From Reticulascus tulasneorum (lineage: Eukaryota > Ascomycota > Sordariomycetes > Glomerellales > Reticulascaceae), in assembly GCA_001557505.1 (NCBI GenBank), contig LSAX01000011.1, positions 2,170,001-2,234,000 of the forward strand: DNA of 64,000 nt. The letters run 5' to 3'. The notes below the pieces were generated by a model. It saw only the letters and a list, made by a program, of their open reading frames with translations, had not been told where the DNA came from and ran no database searches. Numbering within the stretch: position 1 is the stretch's first letter; each line of letters opens with the position of its first letter. Shown one piece after another: positions 45,745 through 57,322 of the stretch. The translations under genes and the position numbers were made by a program.

Positions 45745-47691
45745 TGGACTCTGAAATGAATACCGTCTGCTCTGTGTATATAGGAAGTGCTGGGCAGAAG
45801 GAATCCATCGCATCTAGACGAGCGAATTCACACGAGCTATCCCGATACGCCCTTGAATGACGGAAGATTTATATCTGTGCCTGATCCTCGCAGGTGATAG
45901 CTACCTCTGGCATATCTCTAGGTGATTTGTGGACGGGCGGAACGAATGGAGCCCTAAAGCAGGAAATGCTACTTCTCTAACGAATTATCCAGCCACCTGG
46001 CAACCTTTACCTTGGTGTCCCCTCCCGCCATGAAGCTCGGTGGTTTCATAGCGGGGAAACTTTTCATGATCCTAGTCGTGAGCTGCAGGCTACCGGCTGT
46101 GAACTCGCTTTGAGACATGCATCATCTCTATGGCCAAGTATCAGGGAAATCCATCTCCATTGATTTTAATAGACGACGTAGGACCAAATAGAAGTCCTGA
46201 TTGAAGGATATCTCCAGACGAACCCAACCTAGACTACTCTCATGTTCAACTTCATGGAGCAATTGTCTTTCCGAGGGAAAGATATCCACAGAAGAGAATA
46301 GCCATTCTCTACTTGAAATGTCCTAGTGCTCTCGGCTTCTCCCTTTCCGCTTCAATGTACCTATTGTCGGGACAAATGCTGTTTGCGACTCCCAACAGAA
46401 ACACATCTCTTCCTCATACTGTACTGGGCTCCTTCCCCAGGGTACCTTAGAGGGTGGTGGCAGTGAAAGTGCGGCTGCCCTCGAGTGCAGCAACTCCAAT
46501 GCTTCTAGATTATGGCACAAAAACCAACAGCCCGTCTTTGGGAGGCACACATTACAGGTCATCACTATATACCTTAGGCAGGAAGATCCATTAACATGAT
46601 GTCAAGGCTATCTAAGTACCTGTGTTCCATAGGTCATGGCTGATGACTTGTGCAGTTCTGCTTTAATTATCATTCAAATTGTTGATGAGACGACACTTAG
46701 ACCAAGCAACGCAAAGGCAATTTTGTCAAAGTGCCAACAAATGGGCTAACATGAGCTTAACTGTTGTCTGTGCATTCTTAGCGAGCGTACCATCAGAGCT
46801 TTAGTGTCACTGAGGCTCATATAAATATATGTTAAGCTCAAGCATTGCCCAAGAAACAACAAAACGCTCTAATAAACAACCAAGCCATGGTAAAGGGGTT
46901 TACCTTAGGAAACTTAAGTACCAGTATGACTACATGAATTCCAGAACGACATTAGAGACTGCAGGGCCAAGGAGTCGAGCTTGACCAAGAGTCGACATAC
47001 TGCTTGAAGAATCAGTCGCTCTGGGACCTGGCGAAGCGCATCAGTGGGGGGGGGATAAATCAATTAGGGAGTTGGCAGCCAGATGGACTTCTCGTTGAAC
47101 ATGTGCATTGTTGATGAGTAGACCTCTTGTATACTCTCACCTTGACATTAAGTACCTTACACCGCGCTGCCTTACGGAGGTAATCGGGCCGCGTGTACCT
47201 GCAGGTAGCGGTAAGCCGATGTCTGAATTACTGATCAAATCTCTCCTAAATCTTGAGCTGCGTGTCCCAGATTCTCGACCTCACCAATTTTGACGTTGAC
47301 CTTCCATGACAACTTCACGAGAGGAGGTAATCACTAAGTAAGTAGGGAAGGCTTGGCAAGCCACATTCGACAGCTTTCGCGTCACCCTCTGCTTGTACGA
47401 CAAACTAGAGACAGATTTTCTAATCATACATTGCGAACACGCAAGTATGCTTCGCAATCGTCGCTTTGAAGCAACGAGCTGGAAAAGGGCTCTTGTAGGA
47501 GAAACATGCGGGATAAAATGTTGTCTCGTTGGAATCGTTAGGATTTCTTAAATATAAATGGGATCGCATACCTCGCTCACTAGGACTTGGATCAATCACG
47601 ACGACAAATTCCGAAAGAAACCAACATACAGCCTCTGTATCAAATAAATCTGCAGTCTATAAAACATTGAAATCGAGAGGATTATAGCGCC
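45745..47691. other. Long spacer (1.9 kb), no gene recognised
   Basis: ORF 46323-46565 (minus) not family-like. A G-run of ten lies at about 47045-47054. The right end holds the NmrA-like promoter. Confidence 0.45.
47553..47559 (+). promoter_or_regulatory. TATA box of the NmrA-like gene
   Basis: TATAAAT within TTAAATATAAATGGG, 139 nt before the ATG at 47692. Confidence 0.5.
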
Positions 47692-48859
47692 ATGTCTTCT
47701 ACAAAGCTCATTACTGTGTTCGGGTCAACTGGTGCCCAAGGAGGAAGTGTCGTCCAAGCCCTCCTCAGAGACAAGACTGGATCTTTCAAGGTCCGAGGCA
47801 TAACACGAAACCCCGACTCGGATGCTGCCAAAGCTCTTGCGATGGCTGGTGTCGAGGTCGTTCAGGCAGACGGTCTCAACAAAGCCCAGTTGATTACCGC
47901 ATTTGGAGGTAGCTGGGGTGTGTTCGTCAACACGAACTCCGATGATCCGGTATACATCTAAGCTGGATGAAGCCGTCTCTAAGATGTACTTGCTAATTTC
48001 TCTTCTTTCGCAGTGTGTGTGCAAAGAGGATGGACCCACAGAAACAGACATGGGAAAGCTCTTAGTCGACGCGGCCGTGCAAGCGGGCGTCAAGCATTTT
48101 GTGTACAGCGGGATGGCCTCAGCCGCGGAAGTGACTAAGGGGGCTGTCCCTAATCAAGCATTCGATGGTGACTACTATCTCTCGTTTATTGTCTCGAAGG
48201 ATTGCTTCTAATGTGATGCAGAGAAGCACGCCATCGGCCAGTATGCTCGGTCAAAGGCATCCTTCAGCACGGTCGTGGATGTAAGCCCTGGCTGGTACAT
48301 GGAGAACTGGTTTGCTCAGGACATGTCGCCACTCTTTGGCGGGTTCCCTCATATTCCCAATGACGAGGGTGGTATGACCTTCAGCTGTCCACACTGGGGC
48401 GGCAAGGACGAAGTACCGTTCATCGCCATGACTGCCGACTACGGCGACCTAGTTCATGGGGTATTCTTGAATCCTGAAAAATATAATGGCATGCTCATCC
48501 ATGGCCTCAGCCAATCCAGGGCGCTGGGAGACGTGGCAAAGGACTTTGAAACAGGTATGGCCGAATTGATGGTTCGATTTCTGAGGTGCTGACTAGAAAT
48601 GGCAGTTACTGGAAAGCAGACACGGTTTGTCCCAATGAATGACTGGGAAAGATTTGAGACGTATGGTGTCAAGGCACTGGTGACGGTCCAACGCATGTTT
48701 GGCTTTTGCCAGTACTCTGGAGGGTTGTACTATGGAGTGCCCAACGACGCAGTCCTTCCCGCCGATTTGAAGGCCGCTGCCGCTGAGGCGCAGGGGAAGT
48801 CAGGCGATGACGCTAAACTCTTGACCGTGAGAGAGTTTTTCCAGCAAAACTTTGCTTAG
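47692..48859 (+). CDS. NmrA-like family NAD(P)-binding protein
   Basis: Four exons: 47692-47949, 48014-48167, 48222-48554 and 48597-48859 (1008 nt, 335 residues). Starts MSSTKLITVFGSTGAQGGSV with the Rossmann Gly motif, followed by KVRGITRNPDSDAAKALA, VEVVQADGLNK, HFVYSGMASAAEVTKG, EKHAIGQYARSK, GWYMENWF and TADYGDLVHGVF. NmrA-like proteins are atypical short-chain dehydrogenases. They bind NAD(P) but usually lack the YxxxK pair and serve as redox sensors or regulators (NmrA itself restrains the nitrogen regulator AreA). This member belongs to the broader family, and a nitrogen role must not be assumed. The last intron is only 42 nt. The second exon's first codons (CVCKEDG) depend on the acceptor TTCGCAG. 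Confidence 0.9.
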
Positions 48860-49069
48860 TTTCATATCTCAAGACTTCTGGGACTTTCCAATTCGACGGA
48901 TCTCGAGCATCATGCAACATATTTCTTTTTAAGTATCGCGATATGGGATGTGGTTCAGTTTAGCTAGAGTCAATTTCGAGCCGAATAATGAGACTTATTA
49001 CTATGGAACTGTGCAGGTACTAAGTAAATGACGCAGGAAAGACAAGAAGTGGAAACCACGCAGGTCAGA

Positions 49070-49747
49070 CTAGGGGAGATACTGCAAAACTTTTCGACCT
49101 CCTATGCTCCACCTGTCGTGGTCCTCATCTCGCGTGGTCTCCATAATTCCCTCCTCGATCCACTGCGAAACAGCGGGATGTTCCAACAATCGGTTAGAAT
49201 ACTCCAAGGCTGTCGCTGACATCCGTATGCCGAAAGTCTGGATGCGAGATGCGATAGGTGCGAAGTACGCATCTGCAGCAGAGAATTTGGAGCCAGCCAG
49301 CCAGGGACCACCGAATCGAGATAACCCTTCTTTCCAAAGCGAATCAATGCGATCGATGTCTTGCTGCAAGTCTTCACTGGGTGTTCCTAGCTCAACCCGC
49401 ACTGCAACATTCATGGAGCACTGATCTCGCATGACGGAGAAACCGGAGTGCATCTCTGCTGAAATGGATCGGGCAAAAGCCCGTGCCTCGCGGTCATTCG
49501 GCCAAACTGGATATTCTTCTGCGAGATACTCGATGATGGCGAGGGAATCCCAAATGACAGTATCACCATGATGGAGGCAAGGGACTTTGGCAGACGGCGA
49601 AAAGGCCAAGAACAATGGTTGACGCAGCCCAGCCCCAAACTCATGGAGTTTCTCTTCGAAGGGAATACCGAAGGCTTTCATCAGAACCCACGGCCTCATA
49701 GACCAAGATGAGTATTTCTTGTTTGCAATATAAAGAGTGAAACCCAT
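49070..49747 (-). CDS. Glutathione S-transferase
   Basis: Single exon, 225 residues from the ATG at 49747 (MGFTLYIANKKYSSWSMRPW). Upstream in-frame codons to 49822 are unlike the family. The thioredoxin-like half has YSSWSMRPWVLM, whose Ser is the usual thiolate-stabilising residue of YfcF/zeta-like GSTs. It is followed by the cis-Pro block SAKVPCLHHGDTVIWDSLAI and IEYLAEEYP (the E-S/D-L glutathione loop). The helical half contains FARSISAEMHSGFSVMRDQC and SAADAYFAPIASRIQTFGI. It conjugates or reduces electrophiles with glutathione in the cytosol. Placed tail-to-tail with the NmrA-like gene 210 nt away. Confidence 0.93.
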   Translation of the reverse strand: MGFTLYIANKKYSSWSMRPWVLMKAFGIPFEEKLHEFGAGLRQPLFLAFSPSAKVPCLHHGDTVIWDSLAIIEYLAEEYPVWPNDREARAFARSISAEMHSGFSVMRDQCSMNVAVRVELGTPSEDLQQDIDRIDSLWKEGLSRFGGPWLAGSKFSAADAYFAPIASRIQTFGIRMSATALEYSNRLLEHPAVSQWIEEGIMETTRDEDHDRWSIGGRKVLQYLP

Positions 49748-50629
49748 CGTGACTGATAGAAAGCACCTATGTGCCACTGTTCGTATGGAAGAGTCGCAGG
49801 GGAGAAAGTTGACAGATTGCACTGGAGAAGCTGCTAAAGCTGAGGCAACCCAGATTGATACTTGCCCCGTCGTTTGAAGGAATAAATGAGATCAGGAAGT
49901 TGATAATAATTGGAGTATATAGAGATATGTTAAAAGTTTGACGGAGTTATATGCAGCCTAAAAGGTCATTCGAATGCTTTCATGTGCGCGCCCTTTGGTT
50001 GATGCGATAATACAACCCTGCAACCTTTAGTGGGGAACACTAGTCGAAGTTGGCATCGTAATTGTCTAAGTTTAAAGAGTCCCGCGGTTGATATATTCGA
50101 CCAGGACAACCCCTCTGGAAGTCACAATGCGATGAATCCGAGCAAGAATTGGGTACCTCCACACATGAGCTATTATCGAGGATATAGCGGGAAGTCGTGA
50201 AAAGGAGATAAACCCTACTCAAAAGGCGTAATGTCCTCAATTTAGCCTGGCTAAGTCTCTTCTCCAGCGATTATGCCAGGATGTACTTGAGTCACTGGGT
50301 CTTGAAATATGATATCAGCTGTTGCGTAACTGAACCTTCTCAAAACTCGATCAGCTCGTGGTTGGGTGACGGAGCTTCGAATCTCCACACCAGTGATTTA
50401 GGTAATGCGAGAGAAACAAAAGAGCAGGCAAGGTGCCATGCACGGATAGGTTGAGCCATAGCAGCTCATTCCTACCGTCTCTAGCAGCGGCATTAAGTGC
50501 TGCGCGTATATAACCACACTGATTCGGCGAGCCGAGTAATGGAAGTCATATGAAGACACCTCAGCCCACACAGCTGCCAGTGAGTAATGGTATGCCATGG
50601 AATGGTTTGTCTGTCGTCGCTCTTATGCC
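49748..50629. other. Spacer, no gene recognised
   Basis: GST promoter on the left, 3' flank of RPA43 on the right. AT-rich at 49880-49960. No gene. Confidence 0.5.
49916..49921 (-). promoter_or_regulatory. TATATA box, likely of the GST gene
   Basis: On the minus strand CTCTATATACTCC, about 169 nt before the GST ATG. Confidence 0.4.
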
Positions 50630-51697
50630 TCAATCCTTGTCGCCCTCCGGTTGGGTGGTCTTCCAGATATCCTGGCGAAGGGCATTCTCTTCTTGATCCT
50701 CTTCCTTGCCAAATGTCGTCACACTGAAGTCGGGTACACGCCGTCGCTCCTTTATTAAGAGGCCGCTTCTCTTTCTCCTTTTCCGATCCAACTCCTTCTG
50801 TATATCACGTTGCACAGCCACTCTCTCTCCTTCGGGGTCGAGCATGGTCCCTTCTATGCTTAGATAACCATGGTCTCCACTCACGCCGATATCGAAAGTT
50901 TTGATACGGAAACGTAATGTCCCTCGGATTTTTTCCCTCTGAGCGTCTACCCAGAATCCAGTTGCGTGGAGCTGGTTGGTGGCGGCTTGGTCATCCTCAG
51001 CCAAATACGACGCATTTTCATCCACACCGTATTCCATTGCCTCGTCGGACCCAGAGTGAACCCATCGCCATTCCGAGGGCAATCGCGCCGCCTCGATGCT
51101 AGCATTGAATTTTCCCCAGCATACCACGCCGACGTGACCTTCATTCTCAAGATTGATGGTTCCCTCCATCCACGCTCCTCGTTGAGGGGCAAACAAATCC
51201 ACATCTACGGTCACCCAACCATAGCCAACGCCAAATTCCCCAACTGAAATCAATTGTGTATGCTCGTCGTCGTTTCTTGCCGCACCTCGTCGGCCAGGCC
51301 GCTCCGAGACTGTAACGTTCCTAAAGTCAAGGAGAACACCTTTCAAAGATGGAACATAGCGGTCCAAGAGTGGCTCAAGATGCTGTTTCGCGGCTGCTGT
51401 GCAGGGTCGAGCCCAGCCGACAGGATAGAGTGGGAGATATAGCGAGACGGTTTGTGTGAAGAACGGGAAACGTGGCTTTAATGGTGTATTGGACGGCTGG
51501 TAAATCTTATACCAAGATCTTGACTTGGCTGGGAGGTTCTCGGTAAACTGGTCTGTCGAAGGCACGTCTTCGAGTTTAATCATTATCCCCTGGTCGTCTT
51601 CTTCCTTCCACATCTTGGTCTTCTTAGGACTTTTGTATCCTTCTGCATCTCTCGAATCCTCCCTCGACCGCTTCTTCTCTATTCTCTCTGGTGCCAT
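50630..51697 (-). CDS. RPA43: DNA-directed RNA polymerase I subunit Rpa43
   Basis: Single exon, 355 residues from the ATG at 51697 (MAPERIEKKRSREDSRD), a basic, probably nuclear-targeting start. The Rpb7-like N-terminal (SHS2) domain shows FPFFTQTVSLYLPLYPVGWA, PLLDRYVPSLKGVLLDFRNV and EFGVGYGWVTVDVDLFAPQ. The OB-fold half follows with AWMEGTINLENEGHVGVVCW and KFNASIEAARLPSEWRWV, then IRGTLRFRIKTFDIGVSGDH and YLSIEGTMLD. The basic tail has RKRRKRSGLLIKERRR. Rpa43 with Rpa14 forms the stalk of Pol I and binds the initiation factor Rrn3, so this subunit is needed for rRNA synthesis. Length and order of domains agree with the family. Confidence 0.92.
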   Translation of the reverse strand: MAPERIEKKRSREDSRDAEGYKSPKKTKMWKEEDDQGIMIKLEDVPSTDQFTENLPAKSRSWYKIYQPSNTPLKPRFPFFTQTVSLYLPLYPVGWARPCTAAAKQHLEPLLDRYVPSLKGVLLDFRNVTVSERPGRRGAARNDDEHTQLISVGEFGVGYGWVTVDVDLFAPQRGAWMEGTINLENEGHVGVVCWGKFNASIEAARLPSEWRWVHSGSDEAMEYGVDENASYLAEDDQAATNQLHATGFWVDAQREKIRGTLRFRIKTFDIGVSGDHGYLSIEGTMLDPEGERVAVQRDIQKELDRKRRKRSGLLIKERRRVPDFSVTTFGKEEDQEENALRQDIWKTTQPEGDKD

Positions 51698-52258
51698 CTC
51701 AATGTTATTGGCGAGACAAGAGCATGGCTGGAATGGTTGGTGGGTTTTGATTGACAAGACAAGATCGTGAGTTGGTGGGGTGAAATTTTTTTTTGAAATC
51801 ACTGTCATAATAAAGTTACCTTCGAAGCTGGAGTGGAGACGACTCAACATGCCAATGGATGTCCTCAGGTGCAGTAATTATTATTAGGTACCCGAGTAAC
51901 TTGGTCACTAGGGTAGGTACGTAGGGGTAGCTGGGCGGTACCTATGTAATTATGTAGTTACACGCTTGGGAGTTGGTACCCCCAGAGCCTTCCAAGGTAC
52001 GAAAACACCGTCACGGGTATAAGTACCCAAGTCTCTACGTACCTTCGCCTGTGGGGTATTCGTACCTGCGGATAGGTGGTCATTGCGCTTACCTAGGGAG
52101 GTAGAACTTTAAAATGCATCTTCAGGCGATTTTAGCCACCTGCAGATTACATCTCTTGGATTTCACCTTCCTCCAGCTGTCCTCCAGCTGTCCAACAACA
52201 CCACACAAGGTGTGGTACCTTTGAAAACCAATTGGAAGCCTGCTATCAACCGACCAAT
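51698..52258. other. Divergent promoter RPA43 / MFS gene
   Basis: 561 nt. Crowded with GTACC/GGTAC motifs (51887-51980, 52010-52110, 52210), for example TTAGGTACCCGAG and GGGCGGTACCTATG. A direct repeat CCTCCAGCTGT occurs twice at 52170-52192. Confidence 0.55.
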
Positions 52259-53918
52259 ATGGCCCCATCAGGCATTAGACAATGCTTACATGATGTGAGC
52301 TTCTACTTGATTGTGTTGATTGCCATTACGACCCTTGGCCCATTGCAATTTGGGTTCCACTTGGTATGTCATCCTCGTTCAAAGCTCCCTGCCTACTTCA
52401 ACTGTTTTCCTCTTTCTCTAACCAAACCCTTCGTACCTCTGAGCTCCAATGCGAACTGACTAACTAACTTGCCTTCTTCTACAGGCCGAACTGAACGCGC
52501 CACAAGATGTCATCACGTGCAAAAGCAAGTCTATCTCAAGTCCCAAGTCGTCCTTTGGCAAATGGCTCCACTCCGGGAAGCCGGAGCCGCAAGGCATGCT
52601 TCCCGACTGTATTCCAATGAACAACACCGTGTTTGCGACTGTTTCCTCTATATTCACTATAGGAGGCTTGGCTGGCGCGCTCTGTGCCGGCCCTTTCGCC
52701 TCCAGACGCGGCCGACTGCCTGCAATGCGAGTGACAGCACTCCTCTATATTATTGGCGCAACCGTTGAGACCATTGCTGGGGGAGCAGTTGTTTTGGCTA
52801 TCGGCCGTTTCACGACTGGTATGGGAGCTGGTGCTGCCACCGTCATCGTTCCACTCTACATAAGCGAAATCGCGCCGCCGAAAGAGCGGGGGCTGTTCGG
52901 AGCCATGACACAAGTCTCTATCAATGTTGGTATTTTAGTCACTCAGACCTTGGGATTCTTCCTGAGCTATGGTCATGCCTGGCGCTGGATTTTGGCAGTC
53001 GGAATCGCTGTGGCTCTGGCGCAAGGTGTGGGCCTTCTTGTCGTCCCCGAAAGCCCTACCTGGTTGGCCGCGAACGGCGACGTTACGAAAGCTCGACGAA
53101 CCTTGCAACGGATTCGTGGCAAAGGATTCGACATTAAGGAAGAGGTGAATGGCTGGAATGCTGGGGAAGGAGATGATAGTGCCGAGCAGGAAGGACTCTT
53201 GTCCCAGGCACCAGAAGGTGCTCCACTTTCCCCTTCGGCCACCTCCAAGGCCCATGGAACCCATCTGGGGTTCTTCCAAGTGGTCCGAGACCCCCTTTAC
53301 CGACCAGCCATTGTAGCAGTTGTTGGAATCATGTTTGCCCAGCAATTATGTGGCATCAACTCGATCATCATGTACTCCGTGTCTCTCCTGAAGGACCTGC
53401 TTCCGATAAGTTCAGCGTTGTTGACCATCTTGATATCTGTGGTCAACCTGTTCACTACCGCTGCCTGTTCGCCACTGCCAGATCGATTAGGACGAAAGAC
53501 TTGTCTGCTGGTATCTATCATTGGACAAGGGACGAGCTCGCTTGTACTTGCGTTGTCGATAGTATATGGTGTCAAGATCCTTTCAGCCTTGTCCGTTCTA
53601 GCTTTTGTTGGGTTTTTTGCAGTCGGTCTAGGGCCAGTGCCGTTTATTCTCGCTTCAGAACTCGTCGGTCAAGAAGCCGTTGGAGCTACTCAGTCATGGT
53701 GTCTGGCAGCAAACTATTCCGCTACATTTTTGGTTGCACAATTCTTCCCCATCATTAATACAGCGCTGAACGACATTCTTGGTGGGGCTGGTTGGGTATA
53801 CTTTTTGTTTGCAGGCTTTGCAGCTATATTCACGCTATTTGTTGCTTGGAGAGTCCCAGAGACAAATGGGAAAAAGGATGCTGACGAGGTTTGGGGAAGA
53901 ACAAGACGACTTGATTGA
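52259..53918 (+). CDS. MFS sugar-type transporter (Vps73/YBR241C-like)
   Basis: Two exons, 52259-52363 and 52485-53918 (1539 nt, 512 residues); intron 121 nt with GTATGT...CTAACTAAC...CTACAG. Twelve hydrophobic segments with sugar-porter signatures: GRFTTGMGAGAATVIVPLYI and SEIAPPKERGLFGAMTQVSI (motif 2/PESTWL region), VVPESPTWL, FAQQLCGINSIIMYS (QQ-x-x-G-I-N), DRLGRKTCLL and VPETNGKK at the end. A hydrophilic central loop of about 60 residues (GEGDDSAEQEGLLSQ) separates the halves. The closest named relatives are the yeast vacuolar transporters Vps73/YBR241C, whose substrate is not known. The stop is 28 nt from the stop of the opposing racemase gene. Confidence 0.93.
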
Positions 53919-53946
53919 GGCGCGCGAAATTATGGATATTGGCGTA

Positions 53947-54820
53947 TTAGGAACTCTTTTGGAAGATTCTCCTGCTTCTGATCATCTGTTCCAACTGCAG
54001 AATTCCAGCTTTTACTCCATCGATGACAAAGACTTGCCTACCCAGATCCTTGCCATACTGCTCAATTGCTGTCGCACGGATGACTTCCTCCAGGCCTGCC
54101 ATTCCTGCGCAGCCCATGACAACACATGCGATCTTCCCGGTACTAAGTAACTCCTTTGTCGCCGCCTTCAGTCTGTCCCGCACTTCCTCTGGCTTCACAG
54201 AATGAAAATCTCCGGCCTCCAAGCCAGTTGACTGCACCCCAGCAAACTTGGAGTTGCCGAGTTCTTCGTTCTGACCGAGGAACCTTTTGACACCATCGCT
54301 CAAGTGCTTCTCCCAGAACTTGCCAGTAGTCACAATTCCCCATTGAGGAGAAATGGAGTTGTCTGCGTAGTGTGGTAATAAAGATGTCGCCGTCAGAATA
54401 CTTGCTTCAAAAATGCCCGTCACAGCAACGGTGCTGTGATACTCTCGTGAGAGCTTCTCAACGAGCGCATGGACGCTATAACATGCGATCAGTATTCCGT
54501 CGTAATCCTCAATCTCACCACTCCTTTGGATATCTCGGAATACGGCCTCGGTGCTAGTCTCAAGATCGATGGCACCATTGATGCTCGCTGGGCTGTTGGC
54601 AGGAGCCGTGTACGTGTATATCTCAAGAGACTGTGCGTTTTCAATGTTAATGACTGAGATGGCTCTACCTATGCAAAGTTCCGTATGGAGAGCCAAAACC
54701 ACATACGTTGCTGCCACCAATTTCCATGAGGGCTTGTTCCATCCCTCGTGTCATGACGTGGGAGGAGTTCGGATTGATCACCAGGATCTTGATATTTCGA
54801 CGCAAAAGTTTAGTAGTCAT
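53947..54820 (-). CDS. DCG1: Asp/Glu/hydantoin racemase family protein (DCG1-like)
   Basis: Two exons, 54820-54707 and 54630-53947 (798 nt, 265 residues). The acceptor ACGCACAG was chosen since it keeps phase 0 and gives the family-like SLEIYTYTAPANSPASING. N-terminus KILVINPNSSHVMTRGMEQ; first catalytic Cys in DYDGILIACYSVHALVEKL; second in KIACVVMGCAGMAGLEEVI. These are the two cysteines of the two-base racemase mechanism. STEAVFRDI and WGIVTTGKFWEKHL are also typical. The yeast relative DCG1 lies near allantoin genes and is nitrogen-regulated; a role in allantoin or hydantoin metabolism here is only suggested. Tail-to-tail with the MFS gene. Confidence 0.9.
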
Positions 54821-55420
54821 TGTACAGGAGCCAAAAGATGATTGGGAAACCAAATTTTCTCATTGAATTGTTTCCGAGACCACTATCAACTTTCTTTACA
54901 ACGTGCTTGGCAAACGATGAGGGGCGACACACTAGTTACCTAATCCTACTCTAGAAGTACCTTGAGCGATAGATCGGGGAGCTTCTGGACTTGCCTATAG
55001 TATGAGCATCTGCGAGAAAAGGTGAGTGCTTTGAGATTGAGTAATACTACGTATCATATGGTACAATCATGTAGCAGACTGAACATCAGCCCTCAATCTA
55101 AGAAGTGAAAGAGGTCAGGGCGCAAACCACGTTGGAAGTATAGATTACCCCGTATTGAACGAAGGTGCAGAGATACCGAGTACTTCGTACGGACGAACAG
55201 AGATGTTGGTTGCAGGCCCAGTTTCGGGTGCCCCGCTAAATAGCCCACGTGACCAGAGCGCTCAGCCACTTGGGCTGACGATGTCGTTGCAGTAGGCGAC
55301 ACAACCCCCACCATCACCACAGAAGACCTGGTTCATGAGAATAGCGAAGCTGGGAGTCCATTGACCTACACATTCTCTCGATTGTCTGACTCTATTTAAC
55401 ACTCTTATTGCTGCTTGGAA
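54821..55420. other. Divergent spacer racemase / Arp2
   Basis: 600 nt without a gene. GAGTACTTCGTACGG at about 55178-55192 is another copy of the TACTTCGTA motif. Confidence 0.5.
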
Positions 55421-56699
55421 ATGGCGGCGCCTCCTCCAATCGGTAGGGCACTCCATCTTGACACCGTTTTGAGGAAGCTGACAATACCCCTCCACAGTCC
55501 TCGATGGAGGCACAGGGTTTCTCAAAGTGGGCTATGCCGCCCAAAACTTCCCCGAATTTCAGTATCCCTCAATCGTTGGTCGACCCATTCTAAGAACAGA
55601 AGAGAAAGGAGACAATGATATGGTCATTAAGGATATCATGTGCGGGGACGAGGCCGCCGCTGCACGGACAATGCTCCAGATCAGCTACCCAATGGAGAAT
55701 GGCATCGTAAAGAAATGGGACGACATGCAGCATCTTTGGGATTACACGTTCTTTGAGAAGATGAAGATCGATCCTCGTGGGAGGAAGATTTTGCTTACTG
55801 AGCCACCGATGAATCCTTTGAGGAATCGCGAGCAGATGTGTGAGGTCATGTTTGATCGGTATGGGTTTGGCGGCGTATATGTTGCTATTCAAGCCGTGCT
55901 TGCACTCTACGCGCAAGGTGTGTGTCGCATGGCTCTTAAAACCCTAGAGTATGCTAACACCCTGGCAGGTCTCAGCTCTGGAGTCGTAGTCGACTCAGGA
56001 GATGGTGTCACACATATCGTACCCGTCTACGAATCGGTCGTCCTCAACCACCTAACCCGAAGATTGGATGTTGCTGGACGAGACGTCACCCGCAATTTGA
56101 TCGCTCTGCTTTTGCGCCGGGGCTACGCCCTCAACCGAACAGCCGACTTTGAGACCGTCCGACAAATCAAAGAAAAACTGTGCTACGTGTCGTACGACCT
56201 GGAATTGGACAAGCGGCTCAGCGAAGATACTACAGTATTAGTAGAGAGCTATACATTACCCGATGGCCGAGTCATACGGGTGGGCAGCGAAAGATTCGAG
56301 GCTCCCGAGTGCTTGTTCCAGCCACACTTGGTTGACTGTGAACAGCCAGGCATTGCGGAGTTTCTCTTCAATACGATTCAGGCCGCTGACGTTGATGTAC
56401 GCTCGTCGCTTTTCAAGGCCATAGTTCTATCGGGCGGGAGCAGCATGTATCCCGGGCTGCCTTCGCGATTGGAGAAGGAGCTGAAGCAGCTGTGGTTAAC
56501 CCGAGTATTAGGGGGGAATCCTGAGAGGTTGAGCAAGTTCAAGGTGAGGATAGAGGATCCTCCTCGCCGGAGACATATGGTCTTCTTAGGAGGCGCCGTG
56601 CTGGCGAATATAATGGCGGATAAGGAGAGCATGTGGGTGACAAAGCAGGAGTGGGAGGAACAGGGTTCGAGGGTGCTGGAAAAGCTTGGCCCACGATAG
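55421..56699 (+). CDS. ARP2: Actin-related protein 2 (Arp2/3 complex)
   Basis: Three exons: 55421-55442 (22 nt), 55498-55917 and 55969-56699 (1173 nt, 390 residues, the canonical length). Protein starts [20 protein letters not shown], then [20 protein letters not shown]. Nucleotide-site motifs are [23 protein letters not shown] and [31 protein letters not shown] is actin-typical. Sequence such as [20 protein letters not shown] and [19 protein letters not shown] identifies Arp2 rather than Arp3 or actin. With Arp3 it nucleates branched actin at endocytic patches. The second intron is 51 nt, free of stops and a multiple of three, so retention would insert 17 residues in frame before [10 protein letters not shown]. 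Confidence 0.97.
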
Positions 56700-57322
56700 G
56701 TAGAGGACCATGAACATGTTAAATCTTGCGATAGATTCAATCTGATCAGTCCAAGGTCGATTAAACTTGCATAACTGTGTACCCTACCCTTCCTCTTTCT
56801 CTGCTCGCATCACGCAGCTTTGACCGGGAAATGGGGCATCGACCCTCACAGTTATACTGTGCTAATCAAATACAAATTCTCACTGTGCCAGGTATGCGGT
56901 TTCCTGCAGCACAACAAGTCGAAAGATCTAATGAGACTCATTTCGGAACCTCACACTCATCGGAATATTCATTCCCACAGCATCAGTCGTCAACCAAAGC
57001 GCTTGCCCAGTTTGCTCCCCTCCCCTTCTCGTGCTGTTCCGTTGCTTTCATTCTCCATTGCACAAACTGGTCGCTCTGTAGCTTTATTGCGACAAACTCC
57101 ACTGTCGCCGGTTGACCACCCCTCAATCTCCGCGACCCAGCCCGAACAACAGCCTTCGTTTCACATTTGGCGGCATCGGGAGCCTTCGTCATTGTACGGA
57201 TCTCATAATTGTTCGCATGCACGCTGGGATAAAAGACGGGGTTCCTATCCACAACGCCGTACTGGAGTGTGCACAACGCCTCTAGATGAACAATTCGCCA
57301 CTGTAGCGATTCGCTGTCACCC
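56700..57322. other. Arp2 3' flank and SSN3 leader
   Basis: 623 nt with only incidental ORFs. No other gene. Confidence 0.45.

Noticed and set aside
50353..50395. tRNA-like strings: CAGCTCGTGGTTGGG (A-box-like) and GCTTCGAATC (B-box-like)
   Set aside because: The two boxes are only about 10 nt apart, with no room for an anticodon arm and no acceptor stem. Not a tRNA.
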